Part shown: positions 16,305-23,800 of the stretch, one piece after another
How the letters are laid out: each line of letters starts with the position of its first letter
How positions within the stretch are numbered: position 1 is the first letter of the stretch
Assembly: GCA_013177895.1 (NCBI GenBank)
Contig: JABLXV010000055.1
Span: 1 to 48,388, forward strand
Length of the DNA stretch: 48,388 bases
Direction: 5' to 3'
From: Brevinematales bacterium
GTDB taxonomy: Bacteria; Spirochaetota; Brevinematia; Brevinematales; GWF1-51-8
Position numbers and translations under genes: made by a program
Notes under the pieces: model-generated
Database searches by the model: none
What the model saw: the letters and a program-made list of their open reading frames with translations, nothing else
What the model was told of the DNA's origin: nothing

Positions 16305-18343
16305 GACGAGAACCCCACTTTATTTTTCAATCCGCCGATACGCGAGGTAAGTTCCTGCTTGATGGCTTCCATAAAATCCTGCTGGGTGACGACACGGCTG
16401 CCCTCGTCGCGGAGAGCGGCCTTTCGCGCGGCGTTATAGACCACGTTGGCGATTGATCCGCCCGCCAGTTCGGTCTCGGCGAGCTTTTTCAGGTCGACGT
16501 CCTCCGCGAGCGGGAGTTTGTTCGATATATGCACCTCCCAGAGCTTGAGCCGTGTTTCCATTGTGGGGATATCGAACTTGATTTTTATATTGAAGCGGCG
16601 GTTCCATGCCGTATCGAAAATATCGATCAGGTTGGTAGTCGCGATGAATACTCCGTCGAAATTCTCCAATTCCTCGAGAAGGATGTTCTGCATCTGGTTG
16701 TATTCCTTATCGGCGGCCTGCATCACCGCGCCGCGCGCGGAAAGAAGCTGGTCGGCCTCGTTGAAGAACATAAATACTTTCTTGGTGGACTGCTGGGCGT
16801 AACGGTAAAATTCCTTGAATATCTTTTTTACATTTTTAGCGCTTTCCCCCACCCATGAGGTGACCATATTCGACGCATCCACTTTGAAAAGCTCGGCTCC
16901 GGCCTCGCCCGCGAGCGCCTCCGACGTGATCGTTTTACCCGTGCCGGACGTCCCGTAAAGGAGTATCTTAATCGAACTGTAGGATGTGGAGGAGAGGGAC
17001 GGTTTGATGCCCCATTCGCGCATCGTCTCGATCGTGCGGGTCATATCGACCGCGCCCATCAGGTTCTTCTTAACATCCTCGTCGAGTATCACGCTATTTA
17101 ACGTTACCTGCGGGGTATAAATTTCGTAGAGGCCGCGGAAACGGTTCTTATCGGTATTGCGTTCGCCGTCCGCCAACGAGTTGGAGGCTTCGGCCTTATT
17201 TTTTATCTTATCTTTTTCCGCCTTCACGTCGGCGAAAATCATTTTATAGATGCGTTCGCGGGAAATGCTGATCGTGCTCATCTCGAACGAAATCTCGTCA
17301 TACAAGTCCTGGTCGACCATGTCGTCGAATTCGTCCAAATCCTCTTCCTCGATCAGCGAATTGGTCTCGAAGAAGTCGTTCGCCTCGATCAAACCTTCGT
17401 TGACGAATACGCTGTCCTTCAGGAAGAAACGGAGTATGGTTTTAGTATGCGAGGGCGAGAAGGACAGGAGGGATAGTATCTCCTCGATGCTGTTGAATTT
17501 CGTTTCCTTCTGGATAATGACGCGGTAGATCAGGTAGATCAGGAAGAAAAATTCGAGACTGGTCAGTTTACGCGCTTTCAGGAAGTCCGCCAATTCCATG
17601 GATAGTTTTGATGAGACGATCTTTTTCCTGAATGCCTTGAGCGATTGGGCGAAGTCGCCGTCGTCGTAAATATTCGAATCGGGGGATACGCCCCATGAAT
17701 AAACGTTATGAAAGAACCCCGAGATGAAAAAGTGATACTTGATAATCTCATTCAGGTCGTTCAGCATCCCGTCGACATTCGCGTAACGCCCGGAGCTCAT
17801 ATTGAGTGTGGGGAACCCGTAACCGTTACCCCCGCCGATCTCGTGAAATATCTTCGTAAACGCGATGGGGGAAAGGAATATCCGCTTGATATTGTAAAGG
17901 TTCGCCATATGGATGAGAGGCAGCGTCTGCTGGGAAAAATCGTTCTCCTCGGAAAAAACAATTTTTTTCGAGAGGAGCTGGTGTGAGGGGTCGAGGACGG
18001 TCTGTACGAATTCGAGACATTTTACCGGCGAGCGGTGAAAAAAGTTCGCAACCTGCCATATCAGGAGGCCGTTTTTTTCCAGCAGGCTGATGCCCAGGAG
18101 AAGCAGAACGAGCTTCTTTTCCTCGTAGGACAGTTTTATAGAGAACGGAAAAAAGTCGCGAACCGACCGGACAATCATCGAGACAGGATGCTGGGTAACA
18201 GAAAAAACGCGTTTTATGGAAATCTTATTCCGCTTGTTCCGAAGTTTCAGGTCATGCGAGCCGATAAAACGCTGGAATTTCTGCGCGAGCAGTATCGCGT
18301 AATCGATCAGTATCAGTTTTTCGCGGGAACGGTCTTTTGCCAT
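16301..18343 (-). CDS. AAA ATPase with a long unrecognised N-terminal region, 680 aa
   Basis: The C-terminal third is an AAA+ ATPase. Walker A is GTSGTGKT (about residues 464-471) and Walker B is FMFFNEAD (about 524-531), with Asn in place of the usual first Asp. The downstream ATTNLIDIFDTAWNRRF fits the second region of homology. About 400 N-terminal residues show acidic and hydrophobic tracts but no known domain. The ATG at 18343 is preferred; a longer frame reaches 18421 but would add an unlikely hydrophobic tail. The ATPase probably remodels a protein partner. The following lipoprotein gene overlaps by four bases. The target is unknown. Confidence 0.75.
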   Translation of the reverse strand: MAKDRSREKLILIDYAILLAQKFQRFIGSHDLKLRNKRNKISIKRVFSVTQHPVSMIVRSVRDFFPFSIKLSYEEKKLVLLLLGISLLEKNGLLIWQVANFFHRSPVKCLEFVQTVLDPSHQLLSKKIVFSEENDFSQQTLPLIHMANLYNIKRIFLSPIAFTKIFHEIGGGNGYGFPTLNMSSGRYANVDGMLNDLNEIIKYHFFISGFFHNVYSWGVSPDSNIYDDGDFAQSLKAFRKKIVSSKLSMELADFLKARKLTSLEFFFLIYLIYRVIIQKETKFNSIEEILSLLSFSPSHTKTILRFFLKDSVFVNEGLIEANDFFETNSLIEEEDLDEFDDMVDQDLYDEISFEMSTISISRERIYKMIFADVKAEKDKIKNKAEASNSLADGERNTDKNRFRGLYEIYTPQVTLNSVILDEDVKKNLMGAVDMTRTIETMREWGIKPSLSSTSYSSIKILLYGTSGTGKTITSEALAGEAGAELFKVDASNMVTSWVGESAKNVKKIFKEFYRYAQQSTKKVFMFFNEADQLLSARGAVMQAADKEYNQMQNILLEELENFDGVFIATTNLIDIFDTAWNRRFNIKIKFDIPTMETRLKLWEVHISNKLPLAEDVDLKKLAETELAGGSIANVVYNAARKAALRDEGSRVVTQQDFMEAIKQELTSRIGGLKNKVGFSS

Positions 18344-18374
18344 AGTAACCCCAAGGATACATGAATAGTTAATA

Positions 18375-18403
18375 ATTATAATATAAAACGGGAAAAAAAA
18401 CCA
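18375..18403 (-). promoter_or_regulatory. Weak candidate promoter for the AAA ATPase operon
   Basis: TGGTTT, 17 bases, TATAAT on the minus strand. The -10 box is perfect but the -35 box is poor. It overlaps a short T-run and weak hairpin (18393-18412) that may also end the XpaC-like transcript. Confidence 0.35.
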
Positions 18404-18430
18404 GTATCCGGGATATATCAAAAGGAAATT

Positions 18431-19219
18431 CTATTTATAACCGTCCATTTTTATTTCGTTTTCGAGCACTTTAATCTCAGTATTGAGGTCCATCAGGTCG
18501 TCCTCCTTCAGCCGGAAGAAGAGATTCGAGAACGCATCCCTGATCGTATCCATCGTGGCCTCAGCCTTCCCGATACCGGTATTGATGGTGGGGGATTTTA
18601 CCGCATATCCCGCGAGCTCGTTATACTTCTTGAGAATTTTTATCGTGGCGTCGAGGTAATAATCGGTAAAACGTTTCGCGGTCTTCAGCGACGCGGGGCG
18701 TTCGATAAAAACGTCCATAATATTCTCGATAGTCTCGGTAATTTCGGAAACCTTAGTTTTTATATCGGGCTTCACGATTTTCTTGCGAAGCTCGTGAATC
18801 TCCGAAAGCCGTTCCTCGCAGCGCAGGATAACCGTTTTTAACTGCCCGTCGGGGAGATTCTTACTGCGAAGGTATCCCGAGGGATACCTCGGCTCTGAAT
18901 GGTCGGCTTTAACCGGCTCGACCGGTGGCGGCGGCGGAGCGGAGCCGACGGGTTCGGGAGGTTCCGCGGGTGTGACGATGACCGCATCGCGATAAACGGG
19001 AGTATTACTTTCAGCGGCCGAGTTATTCCATGCGCCTCCCCATTTCTGTTTCCATTCCTGTTTCTGGTTTCTCCATTTTTCCTTCCAGCCGGATTTCCAG
19101 TCAGGACTATTCTCCGTATTCGATTTAGATTTCCGCGAAATCGCGTTAAAAATGGAACCGAATATTTTTATAAATATTGTAGAAAAAACAAAAAAAATGA
19201 TAGCTCTGATAAACCCCAT
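18431..19219 (-). CDS. XpaC-like membrane-anchored protein, 262 aa
   Basis: Probable member of the XpaC family (annotated from a Bacillus gene linked to indolyl phosphate hydrolysis). The N-terminus has one membrane segment, IRAIIFFVFSTIFIKIFGSIF. A Trp/Lys-rich stretch with WKSGWKEKW follows, then a proline-rich linker with PPPPPVEPV. The C-terminal half is helical and ends DLNTEIKVLENEIKMDG, close to the XpaC signature. The start at 19219 is chosen because GGGAG lies just upstream. A frame extending to 19255 lacks this site. XpaC usually accompanies TelA (toxic anion resistance), which is not seen here. Confidence 0.65.
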   Translation of the reverse strand: MGFIRAIIFFVFSTIFIKIFGSIFNAISRKSKSNTENSPDWKSGWKEKWRNQKQEWKQKWGGAWNNSAAESNTPVYRDAVIVTPAEPPEPVGSAPPPPPVEPVKADHSEPRYPSGYLRSKNLPDGQLKTVILRCEERLSEIHELRKKIVKPDIKTKVSEITETIENIMDVFIERPASLKTAKRFTDYYLDATIKILKKYNELAGYAVKSPTINTGIGKAEATMDTIRDAFSNLFFRLKEDDLMDLNTEIKVLENEIKMDGYK

Positions 19220-19283
19220 GTGGAATCTCCCGTGAATATAATATATATATAACACAATAAAAAGTAAAATAAGTTACCGGAGT

Positions 19284-19312
19284 ATTATACCTTTAGTCGA
19301 TTATTTCTTCAG
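19284..19312 (-). promoter_or_regulatory. Candidate promoter for the XpaC-like gene
   Basis: TATAAT on the minus strand (19284-19289) with CTGAAG 17 bases upstream. The -35 match is weak. The leader down to 19219 is AT-rich with TATATATATTATATT. Confidence 0.35.
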
Positions 19313-19598
19313 GGGAGGGTAGGGAAGGCGGAACCGGCAAAGAGGCGGGAGTTTCGAGGTTCTCGGGGTTAGTGATATCCTTTGGAACAGGCAAATCCGC
19401 GGGGACGGGGAGGGATTGGGGGTTTTTAAGCGATTCGGGGATTTTCATGGATGGAGGATTATCCAAATCCCGCGGCGTGGGCATTCTTTCCGGGATACTC
19501 ATTTTACCGGGATTTGGTAACGAGTCGGGTATCGAAAGAGATTCCGGCATCTTTAACGGTTCGGGATTATTCAGGGGCAATACTTTTATTCCACCCAT
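19293..19598 (-). CDS. Proline-rich hexapeptide-repeat protein, 101 aa
   Basis: The whole protein after an 11-residue N-terminus is 15 uninterrupted hexapeptides of the form P-x-x-[LMI]-x-x, coded by 19296-19565. Examples are PESLSI and PADLPV. Exact spacing with no insertion in 90 residues is unusual. The repeats are acidic to neutral and end at the C-terminus. No signal peptide is visible. The ATG at 19598 is chosen for the GGAG six bases upstream; in-frame Met codons at 19610 and 19631 lack one. It lies between the XpaC-like and endonuclease-family lipoprotein genes. Its function is unknown. Confidence 0.65.
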   Translation of the reverse strand: MGGIKVLPLNNPEPLKMPESLSIPDSLPNPGKMSIPERMPTPRDLDNPPSMKIPESLKNPQSLPVPADLPVPKDITNPENLETPASLPVPPSLPSPEEIID

Positions 19599-19616
19599 AT
19601 TTTTCTCCATCATATT

Positions 19617-19645
19617 AATATGACACTGCATGAGAAAAATATCAA
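19617..19645 (-). promoter_or_regulatory. Candidate promoter for the hexapeptide-repeat gene
   Basis: TTGATA, 17 bases, CATATT on the minus strand. The predicted start of transcription near 19610 leaves GGAG and the ATG at 19598 in the leader and favours that start. Confidence 0.4.
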
Positions 19646-19659
19646 GAAAGCGCGCGAGG

Positions 19660-20829
19660 TTAATATTTTAATGTGATTACTACAGGGTAATGGTCGGACG
19701 GACTGGGCGACGGGTGGGGGATGTTTACCGAATTCGAAACATAGTAGGGAAATAGAGCAGGGGAAAGCAGGATATGGTCTAACCGGCTGGAAAAAGTCGA
19801 GATTGTCCATGCGTCGGGAGGCAGAAATGTCGCGTTAATCGGTATGAAGTCGTTAGAGGGATTCGCGGGATTATCATTCTGGAACGAAAGGATTTCGACG
19901 GTTTGCCCGCTATCGAAGTCCTCGGTTAATGCGGTATTCATATCCCCCAGAATGACAATCTGATCGGTATAAATATTCTGGACAGCTAAAATAGTATCCT
20001 GTATGATTTGCGCCTGGGTACGGCGTTTCTGGAGATTTAAAAAAAGTGGATCCAAATCGAACTCAGCCTTCAAATGGGCGGCATAAAACCATACCGGGTA
20101 ACTTCCGAGAACATTGATCCTGAATTTAAAAACAGGTCTCAGGTATGAAAGTGAGATATTTGTCCCCGAGAGAGGGTCGGTATAAACCGGATAAACGATA
20201 TCAGAAGCGTCGTAGACAGGCCATTTACTCCATACCGCGATGTAATCGCTGGGAAAACCGTACTGAATAGTGTAACCATGATAGGGCAGGGAAACCCCGT
20301 TTGATGTAAGAGCGGAGTCTAACAATGCCGCATCTTCAGGTTGAATTTCCTCCAATACAATAATATCAACGTTCGCGGATTTTATCCATTTTGCCAAATA
20401 GTCATGACTATCCGCGATTAACAGATCGGCAATATTATAGGTAGCGATAATCACTTCCGAATTATTTCGAACTAATTTGATCGATAGGGTGTTAGTCTGA
20501 TGAGATTTTATAGAAATATTGGTGGTATAACTGGAATAATGGGGCGCGGAGAAAGTTATCTCCCAATCCCCGGGAAGGGATGATGCCAAATTAAAATTTC
20601 CTGTTTCATCGGAAAAAACGGTATTGCCGGAGGAAATATCCACTCGTGCACCGACAATAAAGGTATGATTTGAAATATCGGAGATATATCCTCGTACCGT
20701 ACCGAATAAAGAATTTGTAGTCTGGGAGGAAGGACCGAAGTAAATCAGTTCACTGGGGGAACAAGAGACAAAAAGCATGAAAAGCGCAAGAAATACGGGT
20801 GAATAAATGCTTCTTCTTCTCATACGCAT
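19660..20829 (-). CDS. Secreted endonuclease/exonuclease/phosphatase-family lipoprotein, 389 aa
   Basis: Metal-dependent phosphodiesterase fold. After the lipobox LFVSC a beta-sandwich resembling carboxypeptidase regulatory domains occupies about residues 40-115. The catalytic domain follows with ATYNI, IVLEEIQ, ILGDMNTA and the final SDHYPVVI, which hold the expected Asn, Glu, Asp and His. It is likely anchored in the envelope and acts outside the cytoplasm, on nucleic acid or phospho-compounds. The ATG at 20829 (or 20823) is just four bases after a tRNA terminator. No ribosome site is evident. Upstream in-frame codons lie inside the tRNA gene. Confidence 0.8.
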   Translation of the reverse strand: MRMRRRSIYSPVFLALFMLFVSCSPSELIYFGPSSQTTNSLFGTVRGYISDISNHTFIVGARVDISSGNTVFSDETGNFNLASSLPGDWEITFSAPHYSSYTTNISIKSHQTNTLSIKLVRNNSEVIIATYNIADLLIADSHDYLAKWIKSANVDIIVLEEIQPEDAALLDSALTSNGVSLPYHGYTIQYGFPSDYIAVWSKWPVYDASDIVYPVYTDPLSGTNISLSYLRPVFKFRINVLGSYPVWFYAAHLKAEFDLDPLFLNLQKRRTQAQIIQDTILAVQNIYTDQIVILGDMNTALTEDFDSGQTVEILSFQNDNPANPSNDFIPINATFLPPDAWTISTFSSRLDHILLSPALFPYYVSNSVNIPHPSPSPSDHYPVVITLKY

Positions 20830-20833
20830 CCAT

Positions 20834-20856
20834 AAAAAAGGACGGTAAAACCGTCC
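20834..20856 (-). terminator. Rho-independent terminator of tRNA-Ser
   Basis: On the minus strand GGACGG and CCGTCC form a six-pair stem around a five-base loop, followed by six T residues. It begins four bases after the tRNA 3' end. Confidence 0.9.
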
Positions 20857-20860
20857 GTAT

Positions 20861-20948
20861 CGGAAAGGGCGGGATTCGAACCCGCGGTACCCTTCTGGGG
20901 CACACACGCCTTCCAAGCGTGCTCTTTCGACCACTCAGACACCTTTCC
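20861..20948 (-). tRNA. tRNA-Ser (anticodon GGA)
   Basis: An 88-base cloverleaf on the minus strand with a seven-pair acceptor stem GGAAAGG/CCTTTCC and discriminator G. The anticodon loop is TTGGAAG, giving anticodon GGA, which reads UCC and UCU. The T arm contains GGTTCGAATCC. The long variable arm is as expected for serine tRNA. CCA is not encoded. Its own promoter and terminator make it a single-gene unit. Confidence 0.97.
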
Positions 20949-20961
20949 AAATTGAGAAGAT

Positions 20962-20990
20962 ATTATAATCGATTTTTAGTATTTTTGCAA
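20962..20990 (-). promoter_or_regulatory. Promoter of tRNA-Ser
   Basis: TTGCAA, 17 bases, TATAAT on the minus strand, about 14 bases upstream of the tRNA 5' end. Confidence 0.8.
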
Positions 20991-21088
20991 GTATTCTGAT
21001 GTGAGGTATCGGGAAAAAATTGATTTCATCTGACAAGGATATTTTCGTAGCAGAATCGGTAAATATTCCGCTGTTGAGACTGTGAGAT

Positions 21089-21186
21089 TCAGGATAAAGC
21101 TTCTAAAAAGCGTATGTTTTACGAATTATCCTTTTACTAATCAATCAGTTTTTCAAGCAATAATATACGTTAGAAGCTAACCCTGA
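21089..21186. other. Long imperfect inverted repeat in the gap between tRNA-Ser and xseB
   Basis: The 298-base gap 20949-21246 holds the tRNA promoter, this element and an AT-rich stretch. Arms pair as TCAGG/CCTGA, AGCTTCTAA/TTAGAAGCT and CGTAT/ATACG, separated by an internal loop and a four-base bulge, with a 49-base loop. An alternative short hairpin GTTAG-AAG-CTAAC is followed by a T-rich run. It might be a small RNA, leader structure or protein site; none can be assigned. Confidence 0.45.
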
Positions 21187-21214
21187 TTTTCTTTATTTTT
21201 TTTTATTTTAACAT

Positions 21215-21225
21215 TATACTATAAT
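21215..21225 (+). promoter_or_regulatory. Possible -10 elements upstream of xseB
   Basis: Overlapping TATACT (21215-21220) and TATAAT (21220-21225) lie about 25 bases before the xseB ATG. No good -35 box is seen in the T-rich sequence upstream. Confidence 0.4.
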
Positions 21226-21246
21226 CAAAAAGCAGGGTGACTACAA

Positions 21247-21486
21247 ATGGCTGCGAAGAGTGAAGGCCGTTTTGAAGATTTACTGAAACGCCTCGAACAA
21301 ATTGTGAGTCTTCTCGAGCAGGGTCAGGATATAGATGAATCTCTGAAGCTCTATGAAGAGGGGATGAAACTATCGTCCAGGCTGGAAAAACGGCTGGGTG
21401 AGATCGAACGAAAAGTATATGAAGTTAAAAATGTTTCAAAGCTCGATAAAAATGAAGATGATAAAATGGATCTGGAACTTTTTTAA
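21247..21486 (+). CDS. xseB: Exodeoxyribonuclease VII small subunit, 79 aa
   Basis: The small subunit forms a complex with XseA that degrades single-stranded DNA from both ends. The characteristic pattern FEDLLKRLEQIVSLLEQG, then LYEEGMKL and the coiled coil ending EVKN, is complete. The length is typical. AGGGTG precedes the ATG. The large subunit gene xseA is located at 28298-29515 on the opposite strand, so the subunits are not in one operon. Confidence 0.92.
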   Translation: MAAKSEGRFEDLLKRLEQIVSLLEQGQDIDESLKLYEEGMKLSSRLEKRLGEIERKVYEVKNVSKLDKNEDDKMDLELF

Positions 21487-21497
21487 CCGGAGTTGCT

Positions 21498-21851
21498 ATG
21501 CTGAAGTATCATATTGAACAAGTAAACCAAGTCCGGATCATTTCGCTGGAGGGACAACTTTCTATTTTGGAAAAGGATGTCCTGAGGGGTATCCTTGAGA
21601 AGGAAAAAAACGTCAAGGAATTTGAATATATTCTAGAATTTTCTCAGGTTTTTTATATCGACTCGTTCGGGATTTCGTTTATCCAGAAAGTATTATTGGG
21701 GGATGAGAACAGGCGAAAACTGATTATTGTCAGCGATAGGGATTATATCCGGTATGTTTTACGTTTTAATAAGCTCGATATGATGATGAATGTCAGTTTT
21801 GCAAAGAATTTAGATGAAGCATTGAGTATCTACGATCACACCCAAAAATAG
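21498..21851 (+). CDS. STAS-domain protein (anti-sigma factor antagonist-like), 117 aa
   Basis: A single STAS domain covers the protein. ILEFSQVFYIDSFGISFIQ carries the conserved serine that partner kinases phosphorylate in SpoIIAA-like antagonists. Such proteins bind anti-sigma factors or act in signalling switches. No kinase (RsbW/SpoIIAB-like) or SpoIIE-type phosphatase is encoded nearby. It lies 11 bases after xseB and is followed by envelope and PilZ genes, suggesting one transcript. The partner is unknown. Confidence 0.82.
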   Translation: MLKYHIEQVNQVRIISLEGQLSILEKDVLRGILEKEKNVKEFEYILEFSQVFYIDSFGISFIQKVLLGDENRRKLIIVSDRDYIRYVLRFNKLDMMMNVSFAKNLDEALSIYDHTQK

Positions 21852-21866
21852 TTTCGGAGGGATGGA

Positions 21867-23441
21867 ATGGCAAGAATATTTTGGATTAGTTTATTTGCTT
21901 TGATTTCATTCAAAGGGCTCTACGCTGAAACCATAAGCATCGAGAATAATTATGTTTATATCGGTGTGCATGATAAAACCGCCGGTTTTTTTATGAAAAC
22001 CAAAGAAGGCGACCCTAAAACAAAAAACGATAACGATAAAAAGATACTGCTTGATAAAACTCCTCCCACCTCGATAACCGTCCTGAATATCGATGGCTTT
22101 ATCACCACCTACGGCAGCGCGGACGGTTCCTACTACTTTCGCCCGACCAACCAGAACGGTAAAGTAATTACCGACTGGATGATACGCGGTCTGGTAATCC
22201 GCCAGATTCTTGAGATTGTACAGGGCCCCACAACCTCGCTCCCGGATACCATGCTGGTCACGTATTCTATATCCAATATCTCCGGGCAGAAAAAGAATGT
22301 CGGGGTTGAAATCATCCTCGATATATATCTCGGCGATAAGGACGGGGTGCCGTGCAGTATTAACGGGAAACTGATCGATAAAGAAACTCAATACACCGGG
22401 GAGAATATACCGGAGTCATGGTATTCCCTTGACGATGGGAATAAAGCGAACGTCCGCGTCCAGGGGACGTTAATCAATCCGCTGATACCGATGAATCCCG
22501 ATAAGGTGATTTTTACTAAATGGCAGAGGCTTTTCGATAACCCGTGGGATATCGAGGCCGATAACAGCACATTTCCCAAAGGAAAGTTTGATAACGCGGT
22601 GGCCGTATTTTTCAATATCAAACCGATCCTCCCGAATCAGAAGGTGTTTTATTCCACCATGTACGGTTTGTTCGGCGCGAATATCTTTACTTCAGACGAT
22701 ATGGCCGCTTCCATTGCATGCAGTGACAGTATAGCTCAGTATCCGTTTCCGGTGCAGTTGACGGTCGCCAATCTGAGCGGACGCGAATTGGATTCCGTAA
22801 AAGTGAAGATTGCGTTGCCCGAAGGTTTGAAGCTTTCCGCCAAGAGCAAGACCAAGGCTGAAACTGAAGTAAAAAATGTAGGTATTGATAAGCCCGTCAC
22901 GCTGGAATATTTAATCGATGCGAAGGATAAAATCGAATCGGCAATAACCGGCGTAATACAATTCGATATTAACGGAAAGATGGAAAAAATAACCGCGAAT
23001 ACGAAGGCGATGAAAGAGATATCCCTGAATCCCCTCGCCGAAGCTCCGAAAGAAACGGAAAAGGATATTACCTACTATCAGGGCTTGATGCAGGGTGACT
23101 GGCTGACGGTGAGCGACTTCAAATATAATTCCGCTAAGCTTACCCCGGAAATAAAAGCCGAGCTCGATCAGGCGGCCGAGGTATTCGCGCAATTCCCCAA
23201 GGGGTTAAAGGTTAAAATTACCGGGTTTACTGACAGTAAGGGCGGCGATAAGATGAACAAGAAACTCGGTATGAAGCGCGCAACGGCTGTCTTCGATTAT
23301 CTTACCAAGGTAAAAAAATTACCTAAATCAATGTTCGTTCTCGAGTCGATGGGGGAAGACAGTCCTCTGGCGGACAACGATAGCGATGAGGGAATGCGCG
23401 AGAATAGAAGAATTGAATTTCAACTAATTATCGGGGATTAA
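21867..23441 (+). CDS. OmpA-family outer membrane/periplasmic protein, 524 aa
   Basis: A signal peptide ends near GLYAET. The N-terminal 270 residues are unrecognised and beta-rich. A middle segment near 290-385 resembles adhesin-type beta-sandwich repeats, with VTLEYLI. The C-terminal domain from about 410 is OmpA-like: KITGFTDSKGG, LGMKRATAVFDYL and the final MRENRRIEF. This domain binds peptidoglycan. A GGAGGG ribosome site precedes the ATG. The PilZ gene starts one base after its stop, so the two are coupled. The function of the large N-terminal part is unknown. Confidence 0.85.
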   Translation: MARIFWISLFALISFKGLYAETISIENNYVYIGVHDKTAGFFMKTKEGDPKTKNDNDKKILLDKTPPTSITVLNIDGFITTYGSADGSYYFRPTNQNGKVITDWMIRGLVIRQILEIVQGPTTSLPDTMLVTYSISNISGQKKNVGVEIILDIYLGDKDGVPCSINGKLIDKETQYTGENIPESWYSLDDGNKANVRVQGTLINPLIPMNPDKVIFTKWQRLFDNPWDIEADNSTFPKGKFDNAVAVFFNIKPILPNQKVFYSTMYGLFGANIFTSDDMAASIACSDSIAQYPFPVQLTVANLSGRELDSVKVKIALPEGLKLSAKSKTKAETEVKNVGIDKPVTLEYLIDAKDKIESAITGVIQFDINGKMEKITANTKAMKEISLNPLAEAPKETEKDITYYQGLMQGDWLTVSDFKYNSAKLTPEIKAELDQAAEVFAQFPKGLKVKITGFTDSKGGDKMNKKLGMKRATAVFDYLTKVKKLPKSMFVLESMGEDSPLADNDSDEGMRENRRIEFQLIIGD

Positions 23442-23442
23442 C

Positions 23443-23796
23443 ATGAGAGAGAGTAACAGCGAAAACCCTCTACGCCTGACACGCATTTCCGTTAGTATAC
23501 CCGCGGTATACTCATGGAAGGGCAGTAACGCGGAGGGGATTATTGTCGATATATCCAGCGGCGGAATGAGTATGGATGTACGCCAGATTTTCGTGGTCGG
23601 CGATATACTCCGGGTACAGTTCCGCGCGGGCGATAAACTGGTGGATTTCTGGGGCATCGTGCGTAACGTAGTAGGAAACAATATTGGCGTAAAATTCGAG
23701 GAAGTATCCAACGAGAACCTCGAGACTATAGAAAAACTGGTCGACGATTTACTCAGGGCGCGCGGATTGTCGTCGCATGAGGGATATCAAGGCTAG
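23443..23796 (+). CDS. PilZ-domain protein, 117 aa
   Basis: Predicted cyclic di-GMP receptor. The N-terminal RLTR matches a somewhat compressed RxxxR motif, and DISSGGM matches the DxSxxG motif of PilZ domains. The C-terminal helix ends with LVDDLLRARG. It is single-domain. It sits downstream of an OmpA-family gene. With the HD-GYP protein at 35672-36715, it points to cyclic di-GMP signalling. The output is not visible. Confidence 0.8.
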   Translation: MRESNSENPLRLTRISVSIPAVYSWKGSNAEGIIVDISSGGMSMDVRQIFVVGDILRVQFRAGDKLVDFWGIVRNVVGNNIGVKFEEVSNENLETIEKLVDDLLRARGLSSHEGYQG

Positions 23797-23800
23797 ACCG

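Noticed and set aside
19296-19565. Tandem DNA repeat or CRISPR-like array
   Set aside because: The period is 18 bases with no spacers and variable bases; the pattern is at the protein level.
20830-20934. N-terminal extension of the endonuclease-family lipoprotein into the tRNA gene
   Set aside because: The extension overlaps the tRNA and terminator. A complete lipoprotein signal begins at 20829 or 20823.
21089-21186. Integron attC site
   Set aside because: The ends do not fit the RYYYAAC/GTTRRRY core pattern, and no integrase gene is present.
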